Below are positions 42,974-52,507 of a stretch of DNA of 64,000 nucleotides, one piece after another. The notes beneath the pieces were generated by a model. It saw nothing but the letters and a program-made list of their open reading frames with translations. It made no database searches and was not told the origin of the DNA. This DNA comes from Lysinibacillus louembei. Lineage in GTDB: Bacteria; Bacillota; Bacilli; Bacillales_A; Planococcaceae. Numbering within the stretch: the stretch's first letter is position 1; every line of letters starts with the position of its first letter. Location of the stretch: contig NZ_CP137624.1 in NCBI RefSeq assembly GCF_033880585.1, positions 3,259,501-3,323,500 on the forward strand, in the 5' to 3' direction. The translations under genes were made by a program, and so were the position numbers.

Positions 42974-44058
42974 TATCGCTTATAAAAAGGTGTCGCTACT
43001 GTTACAGCAGGCACTAATTTACCACGAATTTCGATTTCAACCTCTGTTCCAAGTTCAGTAAATTCTGTTTTTAATAAAGCTAAACCGATGTTACGCTTCG
43101 TTAATGGTGACTGTGTTCCTGTTGTCACTTCACCGATTTCCACACCATCTTTAAACACTTTATAACCATGACGAGGAATACCTTTGCCAATCATCTCTAC
43201 ACCAACAGATTTACGTGCTAAGCCTGCTTCTTTTTGGGCAATTAGTGCTTCTTGACCGATGAATTTCGGCTCTTTTTGTAGCTTCACTGCAAAGCCAATA
43301 CCTGCCTCTAATGGTGAAATGTCTTTTGATAGCTCCTGACCGTAAAGCGGTAAGCAGGCTTCAAAGCGAAGCGTGTCACGTGCGCCAAGACCTGTTGGAA
43401 CAACGTGCTCTGATTCTAAAATTTTATGCCATAGCGCTACGATTGCCTCTGGAGTGCCGTAAAGCTCAAAGCCATCTTCCCCAGTGTAGCCACTGCGTGA
43501 TACTAACACTTTATATCCAGCAACTTCGACATTATCTTGGAATTTGAAATATTTAATTTCTTTTAAGTCTGTCGCTGTTAAAGCTTGTAGCACCTCTTCT
43601 GCTAATGGGCCTTGCAAAGCAATTTGCGCAAATTCATCTGAGCGATTTGTGATTGTTACATCACCTGCTGCATTTTGTTGCATCCATTCTAAATCCTTTT
43701 CGATATTCGCTGCATTCACGCACAATAAGTAAGTATTTTCAGCTAAACGATATGTTAATAAGTCATCTACCACGCCGCCATTTTCATAGCACATTGCGCT
43801 GTACTGTGCACCGCCTACTGCGATTTTTGAAACATCATTCGATAAGATTTTTTGCAAATAAGCTAGCGCATCTGCACCTTCCACAAAAATCTCACCCATA
43901 TGTGAGACATCAAATAAACCAGCTCGATTGCGCACTGCATCATGCTCATCTTTAATCGATGAAAATTGTACAGGCAACTCCCATCCACCAAAGTCGATTG
44001 TTTTCCCACCGTATTGTGCATATGCATCAAAAAGTGGTGTGCGTTTTAATTCTGCCAT
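42973..44058 (-). CDS. gcvT: Glycine cleavage system aminomethyltransferase (T protein)
   Basis: 361 residues from ATG 44058 (GGAGGAAG upstream). Folate-binding fold: [27 protein letters not shown] and the Asp in [17 protein letters not shown]. It releases ammonia and makes 5,10-methylene-THF from the aminomethyl group on GcvH. First gene after the glycine riboswitch. A dispersed repeat separates it from gcvPA. Confidence 0.97.
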   Translation of the reverse strand: MAELKRTPLFDAYAQYGGKTIDFGGWELPVQFSSIKDEHDAVRNRAGLFDVSHMGEIFVEGADALAYLQKILSNDVSKIAVGGAQYSAMCYENGGVVDDLLTYRLAENTYLLCVNAANIEKDLEWMQQNAAGDVTITNRSDEFAQIALQGPLAEEVLQALTATDLKEIKYFKFQDNVEVAGYKVLVSRSGYTGEDGFELYGTPEAIVALWHKILESEHVVPTGLGARDTLRFEACLPLYGQELSKDISPLEAGIGFAVKLQKEPKFIGQEALIAQKEAGLARKSVGVEMIGKGIPRHGYKVFKDGVEIGEVTTGTQSPLTKRNIGLALLKTEFTELGTEVEIEIRGKLVPAVTVATPFYKR

Positions 44059-44087
44059 TTTTCTTCCTCCTCGCTTCATTTCCATCA

Positions 44088-44310
44088 AAAAAGGACAGAC
44101 GAATCCCTTTTTCAGAATTCCCTGTCCTTGCACCTGAAAGTTACACCTATCATTGATGCATGCATCACAAAATAGGCTTTCCCCTTTGGTGGCTACTTTG
44201 CTAAGTAACGCTCTCCAGAGTTGCGTCCTGTACGAGTCTTTTGGCCTGAGAGATTCATAGCTTTGCTACTTGCTCCTTCGGCGACGCCACATCACGTTCT
44301 CTCCCCGCAC
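44088..44310 (-). ncRNA. Tandem glycine riboswitch
   Basis: On the minus strand the first aptamer runs from GCGGGGAGAGAACG (near 44308) through GCGTCGCCGAAGGAGCAAG, AATCTCTCAGGC and GGACGCAACTCTGGAGAG. The second has GCCACCAAAGGGGAAAGCC and AACTTTCAGGTGCAAGGACAG. It closes with a GGACAG/CTGTCC stem and TTTTTT (44086-44096), a terminator-type expression platform in front of gcvT. Glycine binding should switch the operon on. Confidence 0.95.
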
Positions 44311-44489
44311 AATCATCCGCAGTTATGATGTTTTTATAGATGATTTGACATTCATCTAAACTACTACGCTATGTCTCTCGTAAAGAAAAGACACTATCTA
44401 AGCCATATCCTAACATTAGATGTGATAAAAACGCAATCATTTTTTAATTTTATATTTAAATCCGAACAATTTTATATAAAAATATTTTT

Positions 44490-45002
44490 TCATTCGCCTT
44501 TTAGACGATTTACCTGAAAGCCGATATATTCCACAATTAAACGTAGTGTTCGTCCCGCTGTTAATACTTGTATATGCCCAGCCTCTCGATAAAATTTGCG
44601 GCGCTCCAAATACAATTGGTGCAATTGCTCCTTTGTCGAACTTTGTACAATTGGTCGATTTTTATCTGTTTTTATGCGCATATAAATATCTTCAAATGTA
44701 GCATCAAGGAAAAACACTAAGCCCGTCCGACGCATAATTTTTCGATTTTCCGCTTTCACAGCTACACCACCACCCGTCGCAATAATACATGCTTCATCGC
44801 GAAAGTTCTCCAAAAATTCAGTTTCCAATTGTCGAAAATACGCCTCGCCATGTTTCTCAAAAATCTCTGGTATCGTCATACCTTGTTGTCTTACAATTTC
44901 TTTGTCCATATCGTAGTAAGGCATCTTCAAAAAAAAGCTCAACCTTCGTCCTATAGCGCTTTTGCCGCAGCCCATAAAACCTACTAAATAAATTTTGCGC
45001 AT
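44490..45002 (-). CDS. aroK: Shikimate kinase
   Basis: 170 residues from ATG 45002 (GAAGGTG upstream). P-loop GFMGCGKSAIG (about 7-17), DMD shikimate-binding Asp pair, IATGGGVAVK, and the LID Arg in RPIV. It phosphorylates shikimate with ATP. Lies between the comG operon and the gcv riboswitch, as in B. subtilis. Confidence 0.93.
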   Translation of the reverse strand: MRKIYLVGFMGCGKSAIGRRLSFFLKMPYYDMDKEIVRQQGMTIPEIFEKHGEAYFRQLETEFLENFRDEACIIATGGGVAVKAENRKIMRRTGLVFFLDATFEDIYMRIKTDKNRPIVQSSTKEQLHQLYLERRKFYREAGHIQVLTAGRTLRLIVEYIGFQVNRLKGE

Positions 45003-45131
45003 CGCTTTCACCTTCTTATCACATCAAAATCAACTACATCACAGCTAGCTTCCACCCCAAGCTAACCGCCTTTATCATCCTCACTACATACTATGTGTAG
45101 ATTAGACGCCCTTTACTTGAATAAAATCAAT

Positions 45132-45314
45132 TTATTCATCAATTTTCTTTAGTATATTTATCGTAGCACGAACATTGACGAATTCCAACGAATTATATGC
45201 TTTTAGCTTAGATTGATACGAAGCAGCATATGTGATACATAATCCTGTGATAAGAAATAACAAGATAACAGCGATTGGAAACAACACACCTCGTTCATTT
45301 TTCAGGTGGAACAA
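45132..45314 (-). CDS. comGG: Competence pseudopilus protein ComGG
   Basis: 60 residues from TTG 45314, chosen because GGAGAGGAC lies 5 nt upstream and the gene overlaps comGF by 20 bp. A short charged start (KNERG), one membrane helix (about 12-30) and a small external part. It fits ComGG by position as the last comG gene, but it is shorter than the roughly 120 residues of B. subtilis; homology is weak. Probably a truncated or minimal minor pseudopilin. Confidence 0.6.
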   Translation of the reverse strand: MFHLKNERGVLFPIAVILLFLITGLCITYAASYQSKLKAYNSLEFVNVRATINILKKIDE

Positions 45315-45738
45315 TAAATGTCCTCTCCTCCTTTGTACCATCAATGAGCTCAGCATATAGCGTCAAATATTGATGGCTTCTTTTAAAATTTAATGTTTCA
45401 GCACCGATAAACAATATTTCATTGCCACCGTTCAATTGCATGCGAATGGTTTCGTTCGATTTGCTCACAATACGGCGATTATAGCCATTTGTTATAAGTA
45501 TTTCCGTTCCTCTATTACGAACTAAAACCTCATCAGCTTGTACAATGAAAGTTTGTAGGTCCGCAATCAGCATTTCCCACCTCATTTCCTGTACAGCATG
45601 CTTTTGATAAAGAGGTGATAATGACAGCATCATTAGCAAGAAAAGCTTCGATAACAGCAGCAAAGCAAAAACTTGAAATATAGCCTCTAAAAACGTAAAG
45701 CCACCTTGATTTCTCCCCATTTTTAAAAGCCTATGCAT
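45295..45738 (-). CDS. comGF: Competence pseudopilus protein ComGF
   Basis: 147 residues from ATG 45738 (AAGGAG 11 nt upstream; ATG 45720 is an alternative). Prepilin-like start GGFTFLEAIFQVFALLLL, then an external beta-rich domain with ILFIGAETLNFKRSHQYLTL. A minor pseudopilin needed for DNA uptake. Overlaps comGE and comGG. Confidence 0.82.
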   Translation of the reverse strand: MHRLLKMGRNQGGFTFLEAIFQVFALLLLSKLFLLMMLSLSPLYQKHAVQEMRWEMLIADLQTFIVQADEVLVRNRGTEILITNGYNRRIVSKSNETIRMQLNGGNEILFIGAETLNFKRSHQYLTLYAELIDGTKEERTFIVPPEK

Positions 45739-46025
45739 TTTTGTCGTTTCTCCTTTGTATTGTGAAAGTCAACGCAAATTTCTCCGTCTGTATAATGCCA
45801 ATCATATGTGACATTTTGAATTGTCATTTCACCGCTTGTTAAATGATAGAGCTGAACAGCACGAGCACCATTTAATGCTATCTCACTCGCATGAAGCTCT
45901 AGCTTTTGATTGTATAAGCTGCTTTGTAAATGAGAGCTCAAAGGTAACAATGTACCTGCAAGAAAAAATATAATAACTAACCCTACTAATGTATCTACAA
46001 GTGAAAAGCCATTACTATTCTGCAA
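45723..46025 (-). CDS. comGE: Competence pseudopilus protein ComGE
   Basis: 100 residues. Prepilin-like NGFSLVDTLVGLVIIFF with the usual Glu+5 replaced by Asp, then a small external domain ending KEKRQKCIGF. Minor pseudopilin; overlaps comGD by 11 bp and comGF by 16 bp. Confidence 0.8.
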   Translation of the reverse strand: MQNSNGFSLVDTLVGLVIIFFLAGTLLPLSSHLQSSLYNQKLELHASEIALNGARAVQLYHLTSGEMTIQNVTYDWHYTDGEICVDFHNTKEKRQKCIGF

Positions 46026-46449
46026 GAAGGCGCATTCTCCCCCTTCCTAAATTAATGGAATACATCGTTCGCCTATTCCCCATAACAAACTCCACTTTCC
46101 CGAAATTAATCACTGAGCCATATCCATTAAACTCAATACGCTTGTTTGTTGTATAAATATTAACACGCATATTTTCTGGCATTTTACGTAAAACAAGTGA
46201 TTCTCCATAGCGTTGAATACATTCTAGCGTTTCTCCCTGTATCATCCAGCATCGAGAAGTCCCTCCGTTATTCATTGCTAAAGCCTGCATTTCAAGTAAA
46301 TCTAGCTCAAATTGCTTGATTGCTTGTTCATACATATCGAGCTGCATTTGACGAAAGGAGAATGTTACGATAAAAAAGCTAAGCAATGCAACAACTGCTA
46401 ATACAAATAGCATTTCAATTAATGAATAGCCCTGCTCATTCCTATTCAT
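46015..46449 (-). CDS. comGD: Competence pseudopilus protein ComGD
   Basis: 144 residues. Class III prepilin signal NEQGYSLIEMLFVLAVVALL (cleavage after Gly, Glu+5), then an external domain with ANNGGT-like MNNGGTSRCWMIQG. Minor pseudopilin of the transformation machine, overlapping comGC by 4 bp. Confidence 0.88.
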   Translation of the reverse strand: MNRNEQGYSLIEMLFVLAVVALLSFFIVTFSFRQMQLDMYEQAIKQFELDLLEMQALAMNNGGTSRCWMIQGETLECIQRYGESLVLRKMPENMRVNIYTTNKRIEFNGYGSVINFGKVEFVMGNRRTMYSINLGRGRMRLLAE

Positions 46450-46763
46450 TCATCTTCACGAGCTGTTGCTAGCATCACCTTTCCTTCTGCATCAATTGTC
46501 ACAAGCTCCCCGCTCGGACATTTCGCCTCCTCACTCTCTATATATTTTTCCTGAAATAACTGTTGTACTGTTGGTGTTTTCATATGGTCGATTTTATATG
46601 CCTCTACTTGTCCTTGTAGCATCGTCATATAAGCCGCACAGCCTTTGCTGTCGATAGAGGCGAAATGCTTCGTAACATTAGGTATAGAAACCAAGATAAG
46701 TACTGAAACAATCAGCAGAACCACAAGCATTTCCACTAATGTAAATCCTTTTTCATTTTTCAT
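46446..46763 (-). CDS. comGC: Major competence pseudopilin ComGC
   Basis: 105 residues, normal length. Prepilin peptidase site NEKG|FTLVEMLVVLL, helix, then the two cysteines (C43 in KGCAAYM and C77 in AKCPSG) that form the ComGC disulfide. Main subunit of the DNA-uptake pseudopilus. Follows comGB by 19 bp. Confidence 0.95.
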   Translation of the reverse strand: MKNEKGFTLVEMLVVLLIVSVLILVSIPNVTKHFASIDSKGCAAYMTMLQGQVEAYKIDHMKTPTVQQLFQEKYIESEEAKCPSGELVTIDAEGKVMLATAREDE

Positions 46764-46782
46764 AGGCTTATCCCTCCTTTTT

Positions 46783-47853
46783 TTAAATCACATCAAGCAT
46801 TTTATACATAGGCAATAAAATACTTAAATAGGCCGCAATAATGCAGGCGGCAATGGCTAAAAATAAGATTGGCTGAATTAGCTGTATCGCACCTTGTAGT
46901 ATATTTTCGATTTTTTGGTCAAGCAGCTCTGCATAAATTAATAGCTCACGACCGAGTAGCCCACTTTTCTCTCCGTGATCAATAAATTGTTCAAAGCGTG
47001 GAAAGAAAAAGCCAATTAATACTATCGTGCGTGCTAAACTATCCCCGTAAATAATGCGTTTATGAATACATTGCGCAATATAGGCGAGCTGACGTTGAAG
47101 CTTCTGCTGCTCTAAGTAGGTTAACGCTTGCTGTAATGACATCCCACTAATTAATAAATCACCTAGTGAACGAGCGAATTGTCTCGTCATTAATAAACGC
47201 CAAAAATAACGCAATATCGGGATTTTCATAACGATGTATAATTGTAAATCTATTCTTTTTCGGCGGATGTAAATTGCCGTAAAAATCATTAGCACCGCTA
47301 TAAAAAAAGCAAGTACAATAAAATAATCTGGTACATGAAGAAAAAATTTAGCCCATTGGATTGTCGAATTTTCAGTTCTTGTGACCCTTGAATGTAGCAG
47401 TTGTTCGATGGTAGGTAAAAAGTAGAGGCGGAAGGCAATGAATAGTGCAATGATAAAGATAAAAAGAAGAATTGGATATAGTAATACTTTCGTAAAGCGC
47501 AGCTTCATCTTTTCTTGAAAGCTCATCTGCTGGGCGACGATTTGCAGCGTGTTAGCTAGCTGTCCTGTCGTTTCGGCTAGCTGGATTGCTAGCAGAAACC
47601 TTGCCTTGACATCTAATTGGCGTAAAATTTGCGTCACACTTTGTCCTTGTTGAAAGCAGCTGTCTATTTGCTCCTGCCAATGTTGATAATCACTCACATG
47701 ATAAGGTAAGAGCATCGTAATACAATCATGAAAAGTGTATCCTTCTACTAAAAGCTGGCTAATTCGCTCAATTAATTCAGGCAAGCGCTTCACTTTAATT
47801 TTCCTATGTGTAATCAATTGAGCGATACGATTATGAATGCGTAATATGTGCAT
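46783..47853 (-). CDS. comGB: Competence pseudopilus inner-membrane platform ComGB
   Basis: 356 residues with two GspF/PilC domains: LLAIQLAETTGQLANTL in the first and FEQFIDHGEKSGLLGRELLI in the second. Three membrane helices (about 128-148, 175-195, 320-345). It anchors the ComGA ATPase. Start overlaps comGA by 23 bp. Confidence 0.9.
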   Translation of the reverse strand: MHILRIHNRIAQLITHRKIKVKRLPELIERISQLLVEGYTFHDCITMLLPYHVSDYQHWQEQIDSCFQQGQSVTQILRQLDVKARFLLAIQLAETTGQLANTLQIVAQQMSFQEKMKLRFTKVLLYPILLFIFIIALFIAFRLYFLPTIEQLLHSRVTRTENSTIQWAKFFLHVPDYFIVLAFFIAVLMIFTAIYIRRKRIDLQLYIVMKIPILRYFWRLLMTRQFARSLGDLLISGMSLQQALTYLEQQKLQRQLAYIAQCIHKRIIYGDSLARTIVLIGFFFPRFEQFIDHGEKSGLLGRELLIYAELLDQKIENILQGAIQLIQPILFLAIAACIIAAYLSILLPMYKMLDVI

Positions 47854-48844
47854 AAGCTCGTCCTTCTAATTGATATAGCTGCTGTTCAAGCGTGTGCTTA
47901 TAGGGAAGTAAATAAACCTCATTACGAGCAATTGCAGCAAATGCCTCGTATAGCTGTACATCACACAGCAGCTCGAATAGCGCTTTACGTTCATCATCAA
48001 TGGCTGTTTCAACTAAGGTTTGAGCGATAATCCCTACTGTTGCCTGTCGCAATTCGTCTAGCGATATTCCTAAATCCATCAAGCGATACAGGCAATTTAC
48101 CGTATTTTTAGCATGGATTGTGGAAAGTACTAAATGACCACTTAATGCAGCCTCAACAGCAATCTGGGCAGTTTCAGCATCGCGAATTTCGCCAATCATA
48201 ATGACATCAGGTGAATGTCGTAAAATGGCTCGTAAGCCCTCTGCATAAGTGACACCTGCCCGTTCATTTATTTGAATTTGTACAATTTGCTCGTAATTTT
48301 TTTCGACAGGGTCCTCCAGCGTTATGACATGGCGCTTCAGCTCTGCACAGCAATAATGCATCAAGGAATACAAGGTCGTTGACTTACCAGAGCCTGTTGC
48401 TCCACTGAATAATAGAAGTCCCTGTCTATGCTGAACGAGCTGCTCAATTTTCCCCACAGCAGCTGGATCATAGCTTAATTCTGCAAGCGGTACCGCCATA
48501 TTTTGCTTGAGAATACGAATCACTAAGCTTTCTTTTGCTAAAACTGAGGGCAATGTTGAGATGCGGAAGGCATAAATGAATTGCTCGATTTCCTTTTGGA
48601 ATGCGCCACTTTGAGGCTTGCGCTTTTCACTAATATCAAGAGCAGATAAAAATTTGTAGTACGTAATCATACGTGTAGCTAATTCCTGTGGCAGCTCGCC
48701 TTTTGTGTACATTTTGCCGTACTTTCGAAAAATAACGCTATAACAGCCTTGAGCTGGGGATAAATGAATATCTGATGCCCCAAAGGTCAATGCCTCTTTA
48801 ATTAATTGTTCACTTTTCTGCACGACAATTGATTCTGTTTCCAT
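47831..48844 (-). CDS. comGA: Competence pseudopilus assembly ATPase ComGA
   Basis: 337 residues from ATG 48844 (GAGGTG upstream). GspE/PilB family: Walker A GATGSGKSTTLYSL, ITLEDPVE Asp box, RAILRHSPDVIMIGEIRD Walker B, AALSGHLVLSTIHAKN His box. It powers pseudopilus assembly at the cell pole. First gene of the comG operon; possible ComK-type AT boxes lie about 90-125 bp upstream. Confidence 0.95.
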   Translation of the reverse strand: METESIVVQKSEQLIKEALTFGASDIHLSPAQGCYSVIFRKYGKMYTKGELPQELATRMITYYKFLSALDISEKRKPQSGAFQKEIEQFIYAFRISTLPSVLAKESLVIRILKQNMAVPLAELSYDPAAVGKIEQLVQHRQGLLLFSGATGSGKSTTLYSLMHYCCAELKRHVITLEDPVEKNYEQIVQIQINERAGVTYAEGLRAILRHSPDVIMIGEIRDAETAQIAVEAALSGHLVLSTIHAKNTVNCLYRLMDLGISLDELRQATVGIIAQTLVETAIDDERKALFELLCDVQLYEAFAAIARNEVYLLPYKHTLEQQLYQLEGRAYAHITHS

Positions 48845-48933
48845 ACCACACACCTCGCTTTCTATTTTTCACTAACTAATCTATCTTAGCGTCATTATAG
48901 AAAGGAAAAAGGGAGCTGAAAAGCCGTTTAAGC

Positions 48934-48970
48934 AAAATAAATTTTTGCCCTATTTTTAAAAATCGATTTT
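48934..48970 (-). promoter_or_regulatory. Possible ComK box upstream of comGA
   Basis: Two AAAA-N5-TTTT motifs, at 48934-48946 and 48958-48970, with 11 bp between them. ComK sites have two such AT boxes, usually 8, 18 or 31 bp apart, so the spacing is off. The whole area is AT-rich, which makes chance matches likely. The rest of the gap to 49125 shows no gene. Confidence 0.3.
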
Positions 48971-49125
48971 TAAAATTTCAACAGGTTTTCCCTTTACATT
49001 GTCATTTTTCAAACGTATAATTTGAAAATATTGACACAAATTAACTATATGCATTTCTTGAAAAATTTTTTCTATTTGCAAGAAAAATGTACACTTCTTT
49101 GTCACAAAGAAAGTGGAAGTTCCAG

Positions 49126-49155
49126 TTTACTTTCTTTACTGAAATCATTTATAAT
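49126..49155 (+). promoter_or_regulatory. SigA-type promoter of yqgY
   Basis: TTTACT (49126-49131), 18-bp spacer, TATAAT (49150-49155); the start codon is 46 bp downstream with AAAGGAGGGG in between. Confidence 0.55.
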
Positions 49156-49200
49156 GTAATGGAGAAGATTGTATCTGTATATAAAGGAGGGGAATTACAC

Positions 49201-49443
49201 ATGAGCAATATGTATAAAGTTATGGCATTCTGGACAGGTATTTTCACTGTTTTATTCTATTTAGGTGATATGTATGAGGTTTCGCTATTATTCTTAGGTA
49301 ATACTGGATTATTCTTATTATTAGGCTTCTTAAACCTTTCAGAGCGCATGTATATGTACATTTTCGGTGCTTATTTAACGATTTTCTTCGCAGGGTTCAC
49401 ATACTACACAACGTTTATGCACGTACCTGGCGCAGGACATTAA
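49201..49443 (+). CDS. yqgY: DUF2626 membrane protein YqgY
   Basis: 80 residues from ATG 49201, which has a perfect RBS (AAAGGAGGGG). Two to three membrane helices (about 6-22, 25-42, 48-72) with LNLSERMYMYIFGAYLT between. Same size and position (between yqgX and comGA) as B. subtilis YqgY. Function unknown. Confidence 0.85.
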   Translation: MSNMYKVMAFWTGIFTVLFYLGDMYEVSLLFLGNTGLFLLLGFLNLSERMYMYIFGAYLTIFFAGFTYYTTFMHVPGAGH

Positions 49444-49481
49444 TCGCTCTGTTAAAACCTCACTATGAATAGTTGAGATGC

Positions 49482-49513
49482 AAGCGTGGACAAATTTGTC
49501 CACGCTTTTTTAT
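49482..49513. terminator. Bidirectional terminator between yqgY and yqgX
   Basis: AAGCGTGGACAAA pairs perfectly with TTTGTCCACGCTT, followed by TTTTT; convergent genes. Confidence 0.92.
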
Positions 49514-49525
49514 TATGATCCAGAG

Positions 49526-50173
49526 CTAAAAACCATTTAAAAATGGGTTAGCATCCATCTCTACAGCTGGTGTCGTGTAATCTCCATGCCCCGGATAAAT
49601 AATTGTTTCCTCTGGTAGTGTGAGCAGCTTATCGTGAATCGACTGCAAAAGCACTGGCATGGAGCCACCAATTAAATCTGTACGCCCGATGCTTCCCTCA
49701 AATAACGTATCACCAACAATCGCAAAGCCATCCTCTTCAAAAAGGTAAGAAATACTGCCTGGCGAATGTCCTGGCGTAAATACCGCTTTAAATGTGAAGT
49801 CTTCGATATTAAACATTTGCTCCTTTTGAATAATATGCTCTGACAACGGCTTCTCTACAATGTAATTAGGCAGCTCTGCATATTTGCCAGAGCCATTTTT
49901 CATCGGATCTGCTAGCCATGCTACCTCCTTTTCATGCACATAGACAGGGATATTAAAGGCATCACGCACCGCATTGACTGCGCCAATATGATCAAAGTGC
50001 GTATGTGTTAAAAAAATGGCTAATGGCTTTAATTGATTTGCCTTGATTTCATGAATTAAACGTTCGCCCTCTTCACCTGGGTCAAAAATTAAACATTGCT
50101 TGCTTCGATTGCTCACGATATAACAATTCGTTTGAATTGGTCCGAGCGGATATGTACGCACACTTAGTTTCAT
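49526..50173 (-). CDS. yqgX: MBL-fold hydrolase YqgX (glyoxalase II-like)
   Basis: 215 residues. Metal motif HTHFDHIG (HxHxDH), then FTPGHSPGS, GDTLFEGSIGRTDL and YPGHGDYT, the set typical of hydroxyacylglutathione hydrolase-like enzymes. A thioester or persulfide substrate is likely, unproven. Position beside yqgY matches B. subtilis yqgX. Confidence 0.9.
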   Translation of the reverse strand: MKLSVRTYPLGPIQTNCYIVSNRSKQCLIFDPGEEGERLIHEIKANQLKPLAIFLTHTHFDHIGAVNAVRDAFNIPVYVHEKEVAWLADPMKNGSGKYAELPNYIVEKPLSEHIIQKEQMFNIEDFTFKAVFTPGHSPGSISYLFEEDGFAIVGDTLFEGSIGRTDLIGGSMPVLLQSIHDKLLTLPEETIIYPGHGDYTTPAVEMDANPFLNGF

Positions 50174-50242
50174 CTATAAAACCTCCATCAACTTTATCTT
50201 TTAAATTGTATATGAAGTTCAAACAAACGTCACTTTTTCCGC

Positions 50243-50271
50243 TCGACAAAAGGCATAATAAGTTTTACAAT
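50243..50271 (+). promoter_or_regulatory. SigA-type promoter of yqgW
   Basis: TCGACA (50243-50248), 17-bp spacer, TACAAT (50266-50271), 58 bp before the start codon. Confidence 0.5.
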
Positions 50272-50329
50272 AGAAGAGGAATATTGTTTGCGACATTCAT
50301 TTTCTGATGTCGAAAGGAGTGTCTTTTTA

Positions 50330-50506
50330 ATGAACTTATTAATGGTTATTTTCGGTTTAGTGGCTATTTTTGCCGTTGTTGGTACATTCCAAGCAATTAA
50401 AGAAAAAAATCTGCTAGGTGTTGTTTTCAACCTAGGTGCAGCAGCAATCTTCGGATGGTTTGTTGTGATGACTGTTCTTAACGCTGGATACCCACCAAAA
50501 CATTAA
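50330..50506 (+). CDS. yqgW: DUF2759 membrane protein YqgW
   Basis: 58 residues from ATG 50330 (GAAAGGAG upstream). Two membrane helices (about 2-20 and 30-48) around the loop FQAIKEKNLLG. It matches the short DUF2759 family of Bacillus and the yqgX-yqgW neighbourhood. Function unknown. Divergent from yqgX with its own promoter and terminator. Confidence 0.82.
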   Translation: MNLLMVIFGLVAIFAVVGTFQAIKEKNLLGVVFNLGAAAIFGWFVVMTVLNAGYPPKH

Positions 50507-50510
50507 TAGC

Positions 50511-50552
50511 AAATAAAAGGACGGGCTCATTCATGTAGCCTGTCCTTTTATT
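50511..50552 (+). terminator. Terminator of yqgW
   Basis: AAATAAAAGGACGGGCT pairs with AGCCTGTCCTTTTATTT (one mismatch). Confidence 0.92.
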
Positions 50553-50560
50553 TCGCCTAA

Positions 50561-50603
50561 AAACAAAGGGCTGTTTGGAAATTTATCCAAACAGCCCTTT
50601 TTT
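50561..50603 (-). terminator. Terminator of the LTA synthase gene
   Basis: AAAGGGCTGTTTGGA (50566-50580) pairs with TCCAAACAGCCCTTT, with TTTTTA on the minus exit. Confidence 0.92.
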
Positions 50604-50608
50604 CACTT

Positions 50609-52507
50609 TTACTTCTGTGTATCTTTTATTAAATTACCTGTTTTCGGATCATAGAAGCGCAATAAATCTCCGTTAATAATCGCATCAGAATAACCTAATT
50701 CTGTTGCTGCACTTTCAATTAATGGCTCACAGGCAGCAATGTCAATTTGCTCACCAGTAGCTTTATCATAGCATGCATCGCTTGCATAAACGACTTTATC
50801 TGTAATAAAGCGACCGTCACGGAAAATCACAAAATCTTCATGGTCTTCTGAGAATAAATCCGCACCAAGCTGCATATCTTTCGATGTATCAACACCTAAT
50901 AAATGTAAAATTGTAGGGCGCAAATCAATTTGTCCCGCAACTTCCTCTACAACTTGCCCATCATTTGAGCCTGGAATATGGATAAATAATGGAACTGATT
51001 GCAATAATGCATTGTCATAAGGCGTAATTTCCTCTTTATCTAAATACATCGCCATCGCTTTATTATGGTTTTCTGAAATACCATAGTGGTCGCCATACAT
51101 CACGATGATTGAGTTATCATATAGCCCTTTTTCCTTTAAATCCTCAAAGAACACTTTAATTGCTTCATCCATATAACGCACTGTTTGGAAGTAACGATTT
51201 AACGTACCTGAATTTGATGTATACTCATCAATCATAATATCCTCTGGATCAAGATAGAACGGATAGTGGTTCGTTAATGTAATCATGCGTGAATAGAACG
51301 GCTGTGGCATTTCTGTCATCAGCTGTGCTGACTGTTGGAAGAATGGAACATCCTTCATACCCCAGTTAACAGCCTCTCCTTCGCCAACCTCGTATGAATC
51401 CACATCATAAAACTTTTGAATATTTAATGATTGATAGATCATATCACGGTTCCAAAACGACTTATTATTTGGGTGCATCACATTTGTAAAGTAACCATTT
51501 TCCCCTAAGCTCTCTGCCATTGAGTTATATGTGTTACCTCCATGTGTAAAGAATACGGCGCCTCGCCCTAAGCCAAATAGCGAGTTTTCTATAATAAACT
51601 CTGAGTCAGACGTTTTCCCTAACCCTGTTTGATGATAGAAATTATTAAAGTAATATGTGTCCTTGTCTTTCGTTAATGAATTCAAAAATGGTGTTACTTC
51701 TTGACCATTCATATCATTATTAATGACAAAGTTTTGCAATGATTCAAGCGAAATCACAATTAAGTTACGCCCTGCATATTTACCAAACATTTCAACGTTT
51801 GGCTCTGCCTGATTTGCACGCACATAGTTATTTACTTCAACAAGCTCACTGCCATCCGCTAATGCTCGTTGTGCGGAAGATTTTGATTGAATATAAATAT
51901 CATATAAATGATAGTTATACGTACCGATATTTTTTACGAGTAGCTCACGGTCAAAGCTACGTGTTAAAAGCTGTGGTCGCTCTGTTTCTGCAAGTCCTAA
52001 ATTTAACAATAACATCGCTGCTGCCAATACAAAGTAAGCATGACGCACATCTTTACGAATTGTTAATTGCTCATTCACTTTAGGTGCAAACTTCATCAGA
52101 ATTACTATAAAAATAACATCAACAAAATAGAAAATATCCCAAACATTAATAATAGCTAATGCAGATGTTCCTAAATCACCAAAGTTGCTCGTCTGGAACA
52201 ATACTGGCAACGTAATAAAGTCATTGTAGAAACGGTAGAACGCAACGTTTCCATACAAAACAATCGATAACATTAAGCTCACTGTGAAAATATAACGGTT
52301 GCGAGCCTTCGATTTTTTGAAAAATAGTGATAATCCATAAGCAATTAATAAAAAGCTTAACGGATTAATAAATAAAATAAAATATTGCATTCCATTTTCA
52401 ATTTTCATCTCAAAGCTTGTTTGATATACGATAACTGTTTTAATCCATGTTGCAAGTATTGCAAAAGCTAAAATTGAATGTTTAGGCCATTTATTAATAG
52501 AACTCAT
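50609..52507 (-). CDS. ltaS: Lipoteichoic acid synthase family protein
   Basis: 632 residues. Five N-terminal membrane helices (about 10-30, 42-63, 72-92, 120-140, 158-173), a linker with a possible signal-peptidase site (near 205-220), then a sulfatase-fold catalytic domain. Metal Glu255 in SLES, catalytic Thr299 in GLGKTSDSEF, MYGDHYGIS. It adds glycerol phosphate from phosphatidylglycerol to lipoteichoic acid outside the membrane. B. subtilis has several paralogues; by place it matches YqgS. Monocistronic. Confidence 0.9.
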   Translation of the reverse strand: MSSINKWPKHSILAFAILATWIKTVIVYQTSFEMKIENGMQYFILFINPLSFLLIAYGLSLFFKKSKARNRYIFTVSLMLSIVLYGNVAFYRFYNDFITLPVLFQTSNFGDLGTSALAIINVWDIFYFVDVIFIVILMKFAPKVNEQLTIRKDVRHAYFVLAAAMLLLNLGLAETERPQLLTRSFDRELLVKNIGTYNYHLYDIYIQSKSSAQRALADGSELVEVNNYVRANQAEPNVEMFGKYAGRNLIVISLESLQNFVINNDMNGQEVTPFLNSLTKDKDTYYFNNFYHQTGLGKTSDSEFIIENSLFGLGRGAVFFTHGGNTYNSMAESLGENGYFTNVMHPNNKSFWNRDMIYQSLNIQKFYDVDSYEVGEGEAVNWGMKDVPFFQQSAQLMTEMPQPFYSRMITLTNHYPFYLDPEDIMIDEYTSNSGTLNRYFQTVRYMDEAIKVFFEDLKEKGLYDNSIIVMYGDHYGISENHNKAMAMYLDKEEITPYDNALLQSVPLFIHIPGSNDGQVVEEVAGQIDLRPTILHLLGVDTSKDMQLGADLFSEDHEDFVIFRDGRFITDKVVYASDACYDKATGEQIDIAACEPLIESAATELGYSDAIINGDLLRFYDPKTGNLIKDTQK

